Source of the DNA: DATNFP01 sp035606335
GTDB lineage: Bacteria > Bacteroidota > Bacteroidia > Chitinophagales > Chitinophagaceae
NCBI GenBank assembly: GCA_035606335.1
Contig: DATNFP010000159.1
Span: 1 to 32,100, forward strand
Direction: 5' to 3'
DNA length: 32,100 bases
In this document: positions 25,546 to 32,100 of the stretch, piece after piece
Layout of the letters: the number at the start of each line of letters is the position of its first letter
How positions within the stretch are numbered: position 1 is the first letter of the stretch
Made by a program: the position numbers and the translations under genes
The notes under the pieces: model-generated
The model's database searches: none
What the model was told of the DNA's origin: nothing
The model's input: the letters and a program-made list of their open reading frames with translations, nothing else

Positions 25546-28188
25546 ATGAAGTATTTCTTCCCATTGGCGATCGTCTCTTTTTGCCTGCTTTTTTCGTGCA
25601 GCAATTTCAAAAAAACAACAAAAAGAAAAGACCAAACCCAATATGTATCGTTAGATACTGTAAAAATTACAGCTAAAAAGGCTGACACAATTTATAGAGG
25701 ATCAGCCCCGCGCATTTGGGATATAACTCATACAAAAGTGGCTTTATCATTTAATATGCAGGAAAAAACTGCTGATAGCAAAGCATGGATAGATTTACAT
25801 CCATATTTCTATGCCACCGATACATTAGTGCTTGATGCAAAAAGCATGCGTATAGATGCTGTAGAATTAGTAACAAATAGTGGCAATCATCCGCTTACAT
25901 ATATCTATAAGGGCGACTCATTAAAAATATGGTTGAATAAAGTTTACCAGGCAAGGGATTCTATTCAGCTATACATAGCTTATACAGCTATGCCATACGC
26001 TTCACAAACCGGGGGAAGCGCTGCAATAACAGATGACAGAGGATTATATTTTATCAATACCGATTATAGTATACCTGGCAAACCTGCACAAATATGGACT
26101 CAGGGAGAAACAGAGTCTAATTCACATTGGATGCCAACGATAGATAAGCCTAACGAACGTATGACTACCGAAATAGAGTTGACAGTGCCTGATAGCTTTG
26201 TAACATTAAGCAACGGCTATATGACAAGGCATATACAGCTTAAAAATGGTATGCGCAAAGACATATGGAAAATGGACTTACCCATACAGACATACGCGAT
26301 CATGTTTGCTATTGGCAAATTTTCCATCATTAAAGATCATTGGAGAGATAAGGAAGTAAGCTATTATGTGGAGCCCGAATATGCACCATACGCAAGCAAA
26401 ATGTTTAATAATACTCCAGAAATGATCGAGTATTTTTCTAAAATTACAGGCATTCCGTATCCATGGAACAAATATGCACAGGTAGTGGTAAGGGATTATG
26501 TATCGGGTGCAATGGAAAATACAGGCGCCAGCTTGTTTGGAGAGTTTATGAATCAGAACGCACGCGAAATTGCGGATAGAAATTTTGAAGATGTCGTTTC
26601 TCATGAATTATTTCATCAGTGGTTTGGGGATTATGTTACTTGTGAATCATGGTCAAATATAACCTTGAACGAATCTTTTGCTGACTATAGTGAAAAGCTG
26701 TGGAGACGATATAAATATGGTGATGCCTCTGCAGATAAGCAGGCAGATGATGCTTTGCACAAATATCTCAATTATGCTGAATCAACCGACCAACCTTTAG
26801 TGCGTTTTTATTACAACGATAGGGAGGCTGTTTTTGATCCAACATCTTACGAAAAAGGTGGAGCGATACTTTATTATCTCAATGAATTGATGGGAGATGA
26901 TGCTTTTCACAAAGCAATGAACATATACCTTACCAAAAATGCATTATCTTCTGCAGAAGCAACCCAATGGAGGTTAGCCATAGAACAAGCGACAGGTCTT
27001 GATTGGAATTGGTTCTTTAATGAGTTTTATTATCATGGTGGCCATCCTTCTTTAAATGTCCAGTATAATTATAACGATAGCGCTCAACAATTGGTAGTTA
27101 CAGTACAACAGACTAATGCAGATAGCCAATATAAATATCAATTGCCTCTAAAAACTGCTGTTATTTATGGCAATAATAAGGAAATGGTAAACTGGGACAT
27201 TAATAATAAAATTCAGACTTATACTTATTCATATAAAAATGGTATGCGCCCGGTAATTGTTCCTGACGCACTGCATTGGCTGCCGGGATCAATAAAAGAT
27301 GATAAAAAACTGCAGCAATGGTTTGTACAGTTTAATAATTGCAACGACTACATAAGCAAAAGAAAAGCGGTAGCGGCTGCATACCAGGCACAAAACGATA
27401 GCCTCGCAACTATAATTTTTCATAAAGGATTGAAAGATGATATTTACGAGATCCGTGAATATTCATTAAAATTATTAGGCTATATAAAAGATACCACTAA
27501 ATGGAAAAAAGAATTTGTGAATGAAGTAGAATGGATGGTAAATAATGATAAAAATAATAATGTAAGAGCAGCAGCATACAATTTGCTTGGCAATTGGGAT
27601 GTAAGGATAAATGCTCGCGATCTGCAACAGGCGATCTATGATAGCTCATATAGTATAGCTGGCGCTGCATTGTATGACCTGTCCATTGTTGATTCCGACA
27701 AGGCTTATGATCTGGCAAAGCAGTTGCTGCTTACCCATCCTGAAGCTGAGCTCAAAGCAAACATCTGGAATTTAATAGGGAAAAGAGGCAAATCGGCTGA
27801 TGTCAGTCTATTTGAAAAGGAAGCAGATTATGTATATGGAGCTAAAAAGTTCCAGTTTGCTTATGGGCTTTATACCTATTTGCTAAACGTTCAAAATGAT
27901 AGCTCATTTAAAAGGGGACTAAATGTATTTACACAGCTTATGGATAACGAAGGTGTAAAAACATATAAAAGTGGTCTTGCCTCTTATGTATTTTCATTAG
28001 CAAAAGTATATAAAGGAAGAGCTGAATCAAATGATAAAGAAAGCTATGAAACTATCCATGCAACCATAAGATACCCTGTTATAAAAAGCTACATCAAACA
28101 CATGATGGATACCGAAAAAGATGAAAATATTTTGAAAAAATACAAAACTCAGAATGATGAGCTGAATAGTAGTGGTAGTGGGAACTAA
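25546..28188 (+). CDS. M1-family zinc aminopeptidase lipoprotein
   Basis: An 880-residue gluzincin. The lipobox LLFSC with Cys18 makes it a predicted lipoprotein of the periplasm or outer membrane. The N-terminal beta domain (about 50-270) is followed by the exopeptidase motif GAMEN at 321-325 and the zinc site HELFH at 353-357 with the third ligand Glu376 exactly 18 residues on (NESFADY), so it should be an active aminopeptidase. Residues about 590-870 are helical repeats of HEAT/ERAP C-terminal type. It would trim N-terminal residues from imported or surface-generated peptides, which fits the secreted S8 protease in this window, though no direct link is shown. Monocistronic, convergent with coaE. 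Confidence 0.93.
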   Translation: MKYFFPLAIVSFCLLFSCSNFKKTTKRKDQTQYVSLDTVKITAKKADTIYRGSAPRIWDITHTKVALSFNMQEKTADSKAWIDLHPYFYATDTLVLDAKSMRIDAVELVTNSGNHPLTYIYKGDSLKIWLNKVYQARDSIQLYIAYTAMPYASQTGGSAAITDDRGLYFINTDYSIPGKPAQIWTQGETESNSHWMPTIDKPNERMTTEIELTVPDSFVTLSNGYMTRHIQLKNGMRKDIWKMDLPIQTYAIMFAIGKFSIIKDHWRDKEVSYYVEPEYAPYASKMFNNTPEMIEYFSKITGIPYPWNKYAQVVVRDYVSGAMENTGASLFGEFMNQNAREIADRNFEDVVSHELFHQWFGDYVTCESWSNITLNESFADYSEKLWRRYKYGDASADKQADDALHKYLNYAESTDQPLVRFYYNDREAVFDPTSYEKGGAILYYLNELMGDDAFHKAMNIYLTKNALSSAEATQWRLAIEQATGLDWNWFFNEFYYHGGHPSLNVQYNYNDSAQQLVVTVQQTNADSQYKYQLPLKTAVIYGNNKEMVNWDINNKIQTYTYSYKNGMRPVIVPDALHWLPGSIKDDKKLQQWFVQFNNCNDYISKRKAVAAAYQAQNDSLATIIFHKGLKDDIYEIREYSLKLLGYIKDTTKWKKEFVNEVEWMVNNDKNNNVRAAAYNLLGNWDVRINARDLQQAIYDSSYSIAGAALYDLSIVDSDKAYDLAKQLLLTHPEAELKANIWNLIGKRGKSADVSLFEKEADYVYGAKKFQFAYGLYTYLLNVQNDSSFKRGLNVFTQLMDNEGVKTYKSGLASYVFSLAKVYKGRAESNDKESYETIHATIRYPVIKSYIKHMMDTEKDENILKKYKTQNDELNSSGSGN

Positions 28189-28205
28189 TAAGTAATCTTA
28201 GATAG

Positions 28206-28796
28206 TTACTGAGTCGCTTTTTGTAAAAAGTTTTGATGTAAGGTAATTATCTGTGGTATTATGGCTTTTGTTTCATCATTTACTATTACATAATCGCAGC
28301 GTTTCATTTTTTCATCTTCGTCCATTTGGTTTGCTATGCGCCGCATTATACTTTCCCGGCTATTATGGGTACGCTCTATAGTCCGCTTGATACGAAGCTC
28401 GGGTGGGGCATAGACTCCTACCATAACATCCATCTCTTTATAACTGCCACTTTCGAAAAAAATTGCGGCTTCTTTTATTATGTATCTGCTTGTTTGTTTT
28501 TCTACCCACTGCCGCCCATAATTGATAGTGGCCGGATGAACTAAAGCGTTTAATTGATGCAGCTTTTGAGGTTCTTTAAAAACTACGGAGGCAACTTTTA
28601 TTCTATCTAATTTGCCATTTTGATATATACCTTCTCCGAATAGTTGCTTAATGCTATTAGTTAAAAGTATGTCATTATCCATCAGGTATTTAGCAGCATC
28701 GTCTGCATAAAAGATAGGTATGCCAAGTGTATTAAACACCTGGCATACCGTAGATTTTCCTGAGCCAATGCCACCCGTAATACCTACCTTAAGCAT
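28206..28796 (-). CDS. coaE: Dephospho-CoA kinase
   Basis: A 196-residue P-loop kinase that phosphorylates the ribose 3'-hydroxyl of dephospho-CoA, the last step of coenzyme A synthesis. The P loop GGIGSGKS covers residues 8-15, followed by the DDAAKYLM substrate segment and the HPATINYGRQW motif in the middle. The C-terminal region contains RIANQMDEDEKMKRCDYVIVND, which is usual for CoaE. Length is normal. It is the last gene of the nusB-DUF1573-yajC-coaE run, 11 nt after yajC. Confidence 0.95.
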   Translation of the reverse strand: MLKVGITGGIGSGKSTVCQVFNTLGIPIFYADDAAKYLMDNDILLTNSIKQLFGEGIYQNGKLDRIKVASVVFKEPQKLHQLNALVHPATINYGRQWVEKQTSRYIIKEAAIFFESGSYKEMDVMVGVYAPPELRIKRTIERTHNSRESIMRRIANQMDEDEKMKRCDYVIVNDETKAIIPQIITLHQNFLQKATQ

Positions 28797-28807
28797 TGGA
28801 TATAAGT

Positions 28808-29173
28808 TTATTTTGTAGTGGCAGCTGTAGTAGAAGTACTATCAGCGCTCTCTGCTTTCTTGCGATAAGCATTAGTTAGCTCCATAGAAATTGCTGAACG
28901 TTCTACGGTCATAAAAGTGCCGCGGCTTATTTCAATTTGTAATGTACCGTCTTCGTTAATACGATTGATACGGCCATGTATACCGGCACTTGTAACTATC
29001 TGTTCTCCGCTATTAATGCTTTCAGCAAATTTCTTTTGTTCCTTAGCACGTTTAGCTTGTGGGCGTATCATAAAGAAATACATCACCAAAAGCATACCTC
29101 CCATAAAAAGCAAACCAAAACTGGCACCGCCTGGCTGTGCTTGTAACATTACGTTTAAAAGATTCACAAACAT
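28808..29173 (-). CDS. yajC: Sec translocase accessory subunit YajC
   Basis: A 121-residue single-pass membrane protein. One helix (about residues 17-37, GLLFMGGMLLVMYFFMIRP) is followed by the conserved QAKRAKEQKKF basic stretch and a small domain with GEQIVTSAGIHGRINRI. That is the full YajC signature. YajC associates with SecDF/SecYEG and is non-essential in E. coli. The Ser/Thr/Ala-rich tail (about 105-121) is not conserved. The gene sits between the DUF1573 and coaE genes in a compact operon. Confidence 0.95.
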   Translation of the reverse strand: MFVNLLNVMLQAQPGGASFGLLFMGGMLLVMYFFMIRPQAKRAKEQKKFAESINSGEQIVTSAGIHGRINRINEDGTLQIEISRGTFMTVERSAISMELTNAYRKKAESADSTSTTAATTK

Positions 29174-29204
29174 TTGTTTTTAATTATTAAATATAGATTG
29201 AAAA

Positions 29205-29693
29205 TTACGAATTATTATTTTTTGAAAGAACTTCGCCCTTTATATATAGTGTCTTTAAGCCATACTTTGAATTACTGTTCACTTCCACAGATTTTTCCTG
29301 ATGTCCTGATTTTCCGGTAGAGTTAAATTTCACCTTTATCGTACCGCCCTTGCCCGGCTGGATAGGATCTTGTGGATAATCAGCCACTGTGCATCCACAC
29401 GACCCTGTTGCACCGCTTATTAACAAAGGACTTTTCCCATTATTCACAAAATCAAAATCATATTCAATTGTTTCACCTTCATGTATAGAGCCAAAATCGT
29501 GTAAGGTATCTTTAAAATCCATTGATGGCAGCTTATCCATTTCAGCAGTATCTATTCCTGATGCGGTATGTGCATTACTTATCAGGCTGGTTGGCAATGC
29601 ATTGCTATCCAATCCATGGGTGTCTCGTGTATTACCGCTATTATTACATGCTGCAAGGCATAAAATGCTGATCGCCAAAAAATACTTTTTCAT
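29205..29693 (-). CDS. DUF1573 lipoprotein
   Basis: I start it at ATG 29691-29693, giving 162 residues with a compact lipoprotein signal ending LAAC at Cys16. The upstream ATG at 29711 would add six residues before the signal. The mature part has a Ser/Asn/Thr linker (about 17-55) and an Ig-like DUF1573 domain (about 60-155) with the characteristic HDFGSIHEGE, FVNNGKSPLLIS and SCGCT segments, then VKFNSTGKSG. The family is abundant in Bacteroidota, predicted periplasmic, function unknown. It follows nusB by 20 nt and is in the same operon. Confidence 0.88.
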   Translation of the reverse strand: MKKYFLAISILCLAACNNSGNTRDTHGLDSNALPTSLISNAHTASGIDTAEMDKLPSMDFKDTLHDFGSIHEGETIEYDFDFVNNGKSPLLISGATGSCGCTVADYPQDPIQPGKGGTIKVKFNSTGKSGHQEKSVEVNSNSKYGLKTLYIKGEVLSKNNNS

Positions 29694-29713
29694 CTTAAAG
29701 ATCATATGCAAAG

Positions 29714-30652
29714 TTAAGGCTTACGTGTACGTTCCTGTTTCCTGACCATATTTTCTTTTTCCAGGTCCTTCAGAATGTTATCCAATACCCCGTTTACAAA
29801 CTGGCCACTCTGCGGCGTACTATACAATTTTGCTATCTCTATATATTCATTGATAGTGACTTTAGTAGGTATAGTAGGAAAGTAAAGGAACTCGCAAACT
29901 CCCATACGCAACAATAACAAATCAATCAACGCCACACGCTCTGCATCCCAATTGATCAGTTTAGGTTGTATCAGGCTCATGCAATATTCTTCCTTATCCA
30001 GCACAGTATGTAATAACAAATGAGCATATTCATTTTTCTCAGGTGATATGGGACTTAGAAAATTTACTTTAGTACTGTTCTTAAAGAAATTTTCCATTAG
30101 CATTACCGTCATTTCTCTATCATCTTCCCATCCTGGCAATTCATCTATGAAATGATCACCTAATTCCTCATTTTGCAGTATCAGTTTTTCCCAGATAAAC
30201 TGAATTATAGCTTTTTCATGTTTAGGTTCACGTTTCTCAGTAGCTATATATTCAATATATTCCGGAGACTTTTCCAGTTGCAGGTATATTTTCTTTATCC
30301 ATTCATCGTCTATATACTGCTTTATCTTAGGTTCTTTTATTTTTTCGGCAAATGTGTTGTCAGATAATATTTGCCAAAGAAACTCATTGCCTGCTATTTT
30401 AGTGTTCACATTAAGATCTTCGGCCGTAGGTAAGTATTTCGAAGCTTTTTGATGTGAATTTATTTCCGAATATTGTGCTGCACGCAGTGTATATAAAATG
30501 GAAATGGTGAAAAGATCTAATGATTTAGCAAGCTTTTCATTTAGAATAGTAGAGCCAATCTTTTTATTCAATTCCGTTTTTCCGTTCTCAGTGGTACAAA
30601 TGGTGTAAAGGGTTTGCATCACTTTTACCCGGATATTTCTTCGACTGATCAT
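29714..30652 (-). CDS. nusB: Transcription antitermination factor NusB, long Bacteroidota form
   Basis: A 312-residue NusB. The canonical all-helical NusB domain, which joins NusE (S10) to form the boxA-binding complex in rRNA antitermination, lies in the C-terminal half (about 165-300). There the WDAERVALIDLLLLRMGVCEFLY and TKVTINEYIEIAKLYSTPQSGQFVNGVLD segments are clear (given here as two conserved blocks). The extra N-terminal half of about 150 residues begins RRNIRVKVMQTLY, itself NusB-like, and is normal for this phylum, where the protein is about twice the E. coli length. It is the first gene of the nusB-DUF1573-yajC-coaE operon, with a perfect -7 box 27 nt upstream. Confidence 0.92.
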   Translation of the reverse strand: MISRRNIRVKVMQTLYTICTTENGKTELNKKIGSTILNEKLAKSLDLFTISILYTLRAAQYSEINSHQKASKYLPTAEDLNVNTKIAGNEFLWQILSDNTFAEKIKEPKIKQYIDDEWIKKIYLQLEKSPEYIEYIATEKREPKHEKAIIQFIWEKLILQNEELGDHFIDELPGWEDDREMTVMLMENFFKNSTKVNFLSPISPEKNEYAHLLLHTVLDKEEYCMSLIQPKLINWDAERVALIDLLLLRMGVCEFLYFPTIPTKVTINEYIEIAKLYSTPQSGQFVNGVLDNILKDLEKENMVRKQERTRKP

Positions 30653-30679
30653 AGTATCTTAAAGAGCCTGTTTGCGGCG

Positions 30680-30687
30680 CAAAGGTA
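30680..30687 (-). promoter_or_regulatory. -7 promoter box of the nusB operon
   Basis: The minus strand reads TACCTTTG, a perfect -7 match, 27 nt before the nusB ATG at 30652, leaving a leader of about 20 nt. Confidence 0.6.
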
Positions 30688-30784
30688 GCTTATTTTGCGC
30701 GATTTATGTACGTTTTGATCAATATTCTCTTTAAAAATTTAGCATTTTTATATTCTCTCTATTCTTAAAGATAGATAAAAAGTT

Positions 30785-30792
30785 TATTTTTG
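30785..30792 (+). promoter_or_regulatory. -7-like promoter box of a short transcription unit
   Basis: TATTTTTG followed by CATC fits TAnnTTTG and the extended TTTGCA pattern common in this phylum. It faces a 90-nt stretch with no large ORF that ends in a hairpin. The -33 region has no clear TTTG. Confidence 0.45.
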
Positions 30793-30796
30793 CATC

Positions 30797-30889
30797 GGTG
30801 CCAAACCTCAGAGATTGTAATGGATGAGCAATTATCTTTATTACAATACAAGAAAGCCTCCGCGTAAAGCAGAGGCTTTTCTTTTTCAA
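30797..30889 (+). ncRNA. Candidate small RNA or micro-ORF transcript
   Basis: Between the promoter-like box and the terminator lies a roughly 90-nt segment. ATTGTAAT at 30814-30821 pairs perfectly with ATTACAAT at 30840-30847, extendable by two G-U pairs, giving a stem-loop followed by the terminator hairpin. The same stretch also holds a 15-codon ORF (ATG 30820 to TAA 30867) whose stop lies in the terminator loop. I do not recognise it as 6S, SRP, tmRNA or a riboswitch. Downstream on the plus strand there is no gene, so it is not a leader for one. It could also be a relic. Confidence 0.35.
30853..30885. terminator. Terminator hairpin between the small transcript and the EmrB gene
   Basis: AAAGCCTCCGC and GCAGAGGCTTT form an 11-bp stem with a 5-nt loop. 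On the plus strand one pair is mismatched (C-A) but a TTTTCTTTTT tract follows. On the minus strand that pair is G-U, and the tail is shorter. It probably serves both the plus transcript and the exporter gene ending at 30903. Confidence 0.8.
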
Positions 30890-30902
30890 TATCTACTATA
30901 TA

Positions 30903-32100
30903 TTAATGCATCCCTTCCGAGATATTAACTTTTTTATTTTTATTGCCTTTTACAATTAATACGAATGGAACACAAATGATGAATAGTATCCCCAGGTATA
31001 AAAAGACATCCATGTAAGAAAGTACACTGCTCTGTTTCGTTACAATGTAATCCAATGCCTGGTATCCGCTATTCAATGCAACATTCGGAGACATTCCTTT
31101 TCCGGCAAAGCTTCCTTGTAATCCTTGTACCCTTTGTTGCACGGAAGGCAAATTCCTGTTCAGGCTGGTAACAAGGTCATTTCTGTGCACCATATTTTGG
31201 CGAGCCATAAACGTGGTAATTAATGCCACACCAAATGATCCTCCTAATTGGCGCATCATACCGGTAAAAGCGGCACCTTCGCCTATCTCTCTTCCTTTTA
31301 GTGTAGAGAGAGATAGGGTAGTGATGGGGATGAATAGCATACCCATACCCATACCACGCACAATTAGCATCCAGAAAAATGCGTCCGCTCCGGTATCGGG
31401 GGTTAGTATTTTATATCCCCAAAAACAGAAAATTGCGAATGATATCATTCCTAAGGCAACTAAGTATTGCTGCTTAATGCCTTTTTGAAGCATTTGCCCG
31501 ATAATAGGCATCATAAAGGCTGTCGTCAAGGCTGATGGAATCAAGAGCTCTCCCGCCTGCAATGCCGTCCATCCCAATGAGCTTTGTGTATACAATGGAA
31601 TGATAAATGTAGACCCATAAAGCCCAAATCCCAGTATAAACGACAGGATAGTACCGACTCGAAGATTCGTGTTTTTTAACACGCGTAGTTGCACAATGGG
31701 GTTTCTGAACGTAAGTTCTCGCCATATAAAGAAATAAAATCCCAATCCGGAAACAATGGCAAGAATAAGTATCGCCTTACTGCTAAACCAATCATCTTCC
31801 TGGCCGCGTTCCAACACATACTGAAGCGCCCCGACAGCCATTGCCAGAAATGCAATTCCCCACCAGTCAATATCTTTAGCTAATGATTTCTCTGCATATT
31901 TTGGGCTGCGCACAAATTGCAGTGTCATTAATGTTGCAATGATGCCTATTGGTATATTGATGTAGAAGATATATGGCCATGAATAATTTTCGACAATATA
32001 ACCTCCTAATGGAGGGCCTAATGTAGGTCCTATGATTACACCAAGTCCGTAAATAGCTTGAGCCATTCCTCTTTTTTCCTGTGGATAGCTTTCAGTGATG
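30903..32100 (-). CDS. DHA2-family (EmrB/QacA) drug:H+ antiporter, 5' end cut by window edge
   Basis: The frame is open to the right edge, past the internal ATG at 32066; the extra residues read ITESYPQEKRG before GMAQAIYGLG. The visible part, about 399 residues, covers the second half of a 14-helix multidrug efflux MFS protein. The antiporter motif C (GLGVIIGPTLGPPLGGYI) is present, followed by the WPYIFYINIPIG segment typical of EmrB. EmrB works with the EmrA adaptor and an outer-membrane channel, whose genes are likely just outside the window. The drug range cannot be read. It ends 17 nt from a bidirectional hairpin. Confidence 0.92.
   Translation of the reverse strand, partial: ITESYPQEKRGMAQAIYGLGVIIGPTLGPPLGGYIVENYSWPYIFYINIPIGIIATLMTLQFVRSPKYAEKSLAKDIDWWGIAFLAMAVGALQYVLERGQEDDWFSSKAILILAIVSGLGFYFFIWRELTFRNPIVQLRVLKNTNLRVGTILSFILGFGLYGSTFIIPLYTQSSLGWTALQAGELLIPSALTTAFMMPIIGQMLQKGIKQQYLVALGMISFAIFCFWGYKILTPDTGADAFFWMLIVRGMGMGMLFIPITTLSLSTLKGREIGEGAAFTGMMRQLGGSFGVALITTFMARQNMVHRNDLVTSLNRNLPSVQQRVQGLQGSFAGKGMSPNVALNSGYQALDYIVTKQSSVLSYMDVFLYLGILFIICVPFVLIVKGNKNKKVNISEGMH

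Noticed and set aside
28189..28205. AGTAA/TTACT near the convergent ends of the M1 peptidase and coaE as a terminator
   Set aside because: The stem is only 5 bp with a 10-nt AT-rich loop and no T tract.
1..32100. tRNA, rRNA, CRISPR, transposon or prophage genes
   Set aside because: All intergenic gaps are under about 260 nt, and none shows cloverleaf features, repeat-spacer structure, transposase or integrase motifs.

Overview
The window looks like the chromosome of a Bacteroidota bacterium, most likely Chitinophagaceae or a near relative. The DNA is AT-rich. Promoters follow the TAnnTTTG -7 pattern of that phylum. Two secreted giants end in type IX secretion sorting domains (one type A, one type B). 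NusB has the long N-terminal extension typical of the phylum, and nusB, a DUF1573 gene, yajC and coaE lie in one run. Most of the window is housekeeping sequence. I see no phage, insertion sequence, CRISPR array, tRNA or rRNA. The two edge genes, an SDR at the left and an EmrB-type exporter at the right, are cut by the window ends.

Layout. 1-8.2 kb: SDR oxidoreductase (-, cut); ClpB disaggregase (+) with its own terminator; hotdog thioesterase (+) meeting an EntS-like MFS exporter (-) end to end; a MacB/FtsX-type ABC permease (+) divergent from the exporter; a possible 39-residue sORF; a PyrR-like phosphoribosyltransferase; and an isoaspartyl peptidase/asparaginase. 8.2-9.5 kb (-): a CbpA-type J-protein overlapping a 115-residue protein that resembles the DinD core. 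9.7-19.8 kb (+): a PKD-repeat adhesin-like T9SS cargo, ribosomal protein S1, and an S8 protease T9SS cargo. 19.9-22.2 kb: geranylgeranyl-reductase-family flavoprotein (-), divergent from a PadR regulator/membrane protein pair (+) whose promoter contains a perfect inverted repeat. 22.3-25.4 kb (-): pyruvate dehydrogenase E1 beta, a lipoprotein, a DUF4476 protein and a biotin carrier protein. 25.5-28.2 kb (+): M1 aminopeptidase lipoprotein. 28.2-30.7 kb (-): nusB, DUF1573, yajC, coaE. 30.7-32.1 kb: a promoter-plus-hairpin stretch that may encode a small RNA, then the cut DHA2 exporter (-).

Themes. Protein quality control is represented by ClpB, the J-protein and isoaspartyl peptidase. Export and the cell surface are represented by two T9SS cargos, several lipoproteins, YajC and three transporters. 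The most distinctive items are the stand-alone DinD-like domain translationally coupled to cbpA, the PadR operator lying exactly over a consensus promoter, the strong Shine-Dalgarno plus TTG start of rpsA in a phylum that largely ignores Shine-Dalgarno, and the unassigned short transcription unit near 30.8 kb. I did not find a clearly new multi-gene system.
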